Of a stretch of DNA of 12,854 nucleotides, positions 12,386 through 12,854 are shown one piece after another. Both the position numbers and the translations under genes were made by a program. How positions within the stretch are numbered: position 1 is the first letter of the stretch; each line of letters begins with the position of its first letter. The notes under the pieces were generated by a model, which had not been told where the DNA came from, ran no database searches, and saw only the letters and a program-made list of their open reading frames with translations. The stretch is from Actinomycetota bacterium (lineage in GTDB: Bacteria > Actinomycetota > Acidimicrobiia > Acidimicrobiales > AC-25): positions 1 through 12,854 of the forward strand of contig VAXF01000061.1 of NCBI GenBank assembly GCA_005888395.1, given 5' to 3'.

Positions 12386-12392
12386 GTTAGGG
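12381..12392. promoter_or_regulatory. Small palindrome CCCTAGTTAGGG
   Basis: Five-base inverted arms CCCTA and TAGGG around GT overlap the predicted -10 box of the LLM-class gene. This may be an operator, or the downstream gene's -10 mirrored by chance. Confidence 0.3.
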
Positions 12393-12402
12393 CTCGCGCG
12401 TC

Positions 12403-12846
12403 TCAGTCGTGCTTGTGGGGCTTGGCCGGGGGATGGTGCGGCGCCGGCGTCGGCGGCGGCGCGGTCGAGGCCACGCTGGTGTCGACACCGGGGACCTTGC
12501 TGAGGACGGCGATGACCGCGGCGGTGGCCGTGTCACCGAGCTGCTTGTCGTCGTGCCACGCCACCGCGTCGCGCAGCAGCGCGGTGGCGTCACCCGACGC
12601 GTCGTCGCCGTTCTGGACCTTGTCGGCGATGGCACGCAGTCGCGTGGCGGCCTCGGGCCCCTTTGGACCGTCTCCGACGGCGACGCGTGTGGCGACGTCG
12701 CGGAGCTCCGTGGCGAGCGGGTTGGCCGGCGGCGCGCCCGTGGCGGTGGTGGCGCGCGGGCCGGGACGCGTGACGATGGCGGCGAGCGCCACCAGCAGAG
12801 CCACGAGGCCGGCGAGGAGCAGCACGTGTGAGGGTCTGAAGGGCAT
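12403..12846 (-). CDS. Small membrane-anchored extracytoplasmic protein of unknown function
   Basis: A 147-residue protein that I do not recognise. Residues about 8-25 form a hydrophobic helix (VLLLAGLVALLVALAAIV) after a short basic start, which fits an uncleaved signal anchor. The body (about 42-120) is mostly helical, rich in Ala, Asp and Val. The tail (about 129-147) is Pro/His-rich and ends in PHKHD, which might bind metal or lie in the cell wall. The ATG at 12846 sits 8 nt from the window edge, so its promoter is not visible. It precedes the LLM-class gene on the same strand by 31 nt. The gene is credible from its signal anchor and intact frame. Confidence 0.65.
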   Translation of the reverse strand: MPFRPSHVLLLAGLVALLVALAAIVTRPGPRATTATGAPPANPLATELRDVATRVAVGDGPKGPEAATRLRAIADKVQNGDDASGDATALLRDAVAWHDDKQLGDTATAAVIAVLSKVPGVDTSVASTAPPPTPAPHHPPAKPHKHD

Positions 12847-12854
12847 ACGTGGCC

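Noticed and set aside
1..12854. CRISPR array, insertion sequence or riboswitch
   Set aside because: No regularly spaced repeats, no transposase-like frame and no conserved riboswitch core were recognised by eye.

Overview
The window is gene-dense, very GC-rich DNA that reads as a chromosome segment of a free-living actinobacterium. The clues are a mycothiol-dependent isomerase-type enzyme, two F420/FMN-type oxidoreductases, an actinobacterial YlbL-like PDZ/Lon protease module, a sortase-type surface protein, frequent GTG starts and several promoters whose TANNNT -10 box lies 6-9 nt from the start codon (leaderless type). An Acidimicrobiia-like lineage is possible, but that is inference. There are 14 confident protein genes, one probable tiny gene and one tRNA. 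I see no transposase, prophage or CRISPR array, and no gene-free stretch exceeds 300 bases.

Left part (1-5177): an ArsR-type repressor and an SRPBCC/AHSA1 protein (minus strand, GTGA overlap) diverge from a maleylpyruvate isomerase-family enzyme. Next, on the minus strand, is a 566-residue protein joining a cyclic-nucleotide-binding-like domain, one membrane helix, a PDZ domain and a Lon-type Ser/Lys protease domain. It diverges from a bcp peroxiredoxin gene and an MFS exporter gene. Both divergent promoter regions carry the same AT-rich palindrome, CTTAATTAAG, which is very unlikely by chance in this DNA. A plausible reading is one small regulon, perhaps run by the ArsR protein, that includes the cNMP-PDZ-Lon protease.

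Middle (5181-8447): a minus-strand operon with 4-nt overlaps encodes a tiny membrane peptide, a GAF-HisKA-HATPase histidine kinase and a PPOX/FDOR-family flavin or F420 protein. Back to back with it is tRNA-Leu(CAA) on the plus strand, followed by a striking 23-bp-arm inverted repeat. Then comes a secreted, LARTG-anchored surface protein with its own terminator hairpin.

Right part (8502-12854): a molybdate uptake operon, with an HTH-TOBE regulator followed by modA, modB and modC, all joined by GTGA stop/start overlaps. It converges, with a 3-nt gap, on an F420-dependent LLM-class oxidoreductase. That gene is preceded by a small membrane-anchored protein of unknown function.

The strongest candidate for something undescribed is the cNMP-TM-PDZ-Lon protease. 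It looks like a transmembrane protease with an internal sensor domain, and its nucleotide pocket has lost the usual phosphate-binding arginine.
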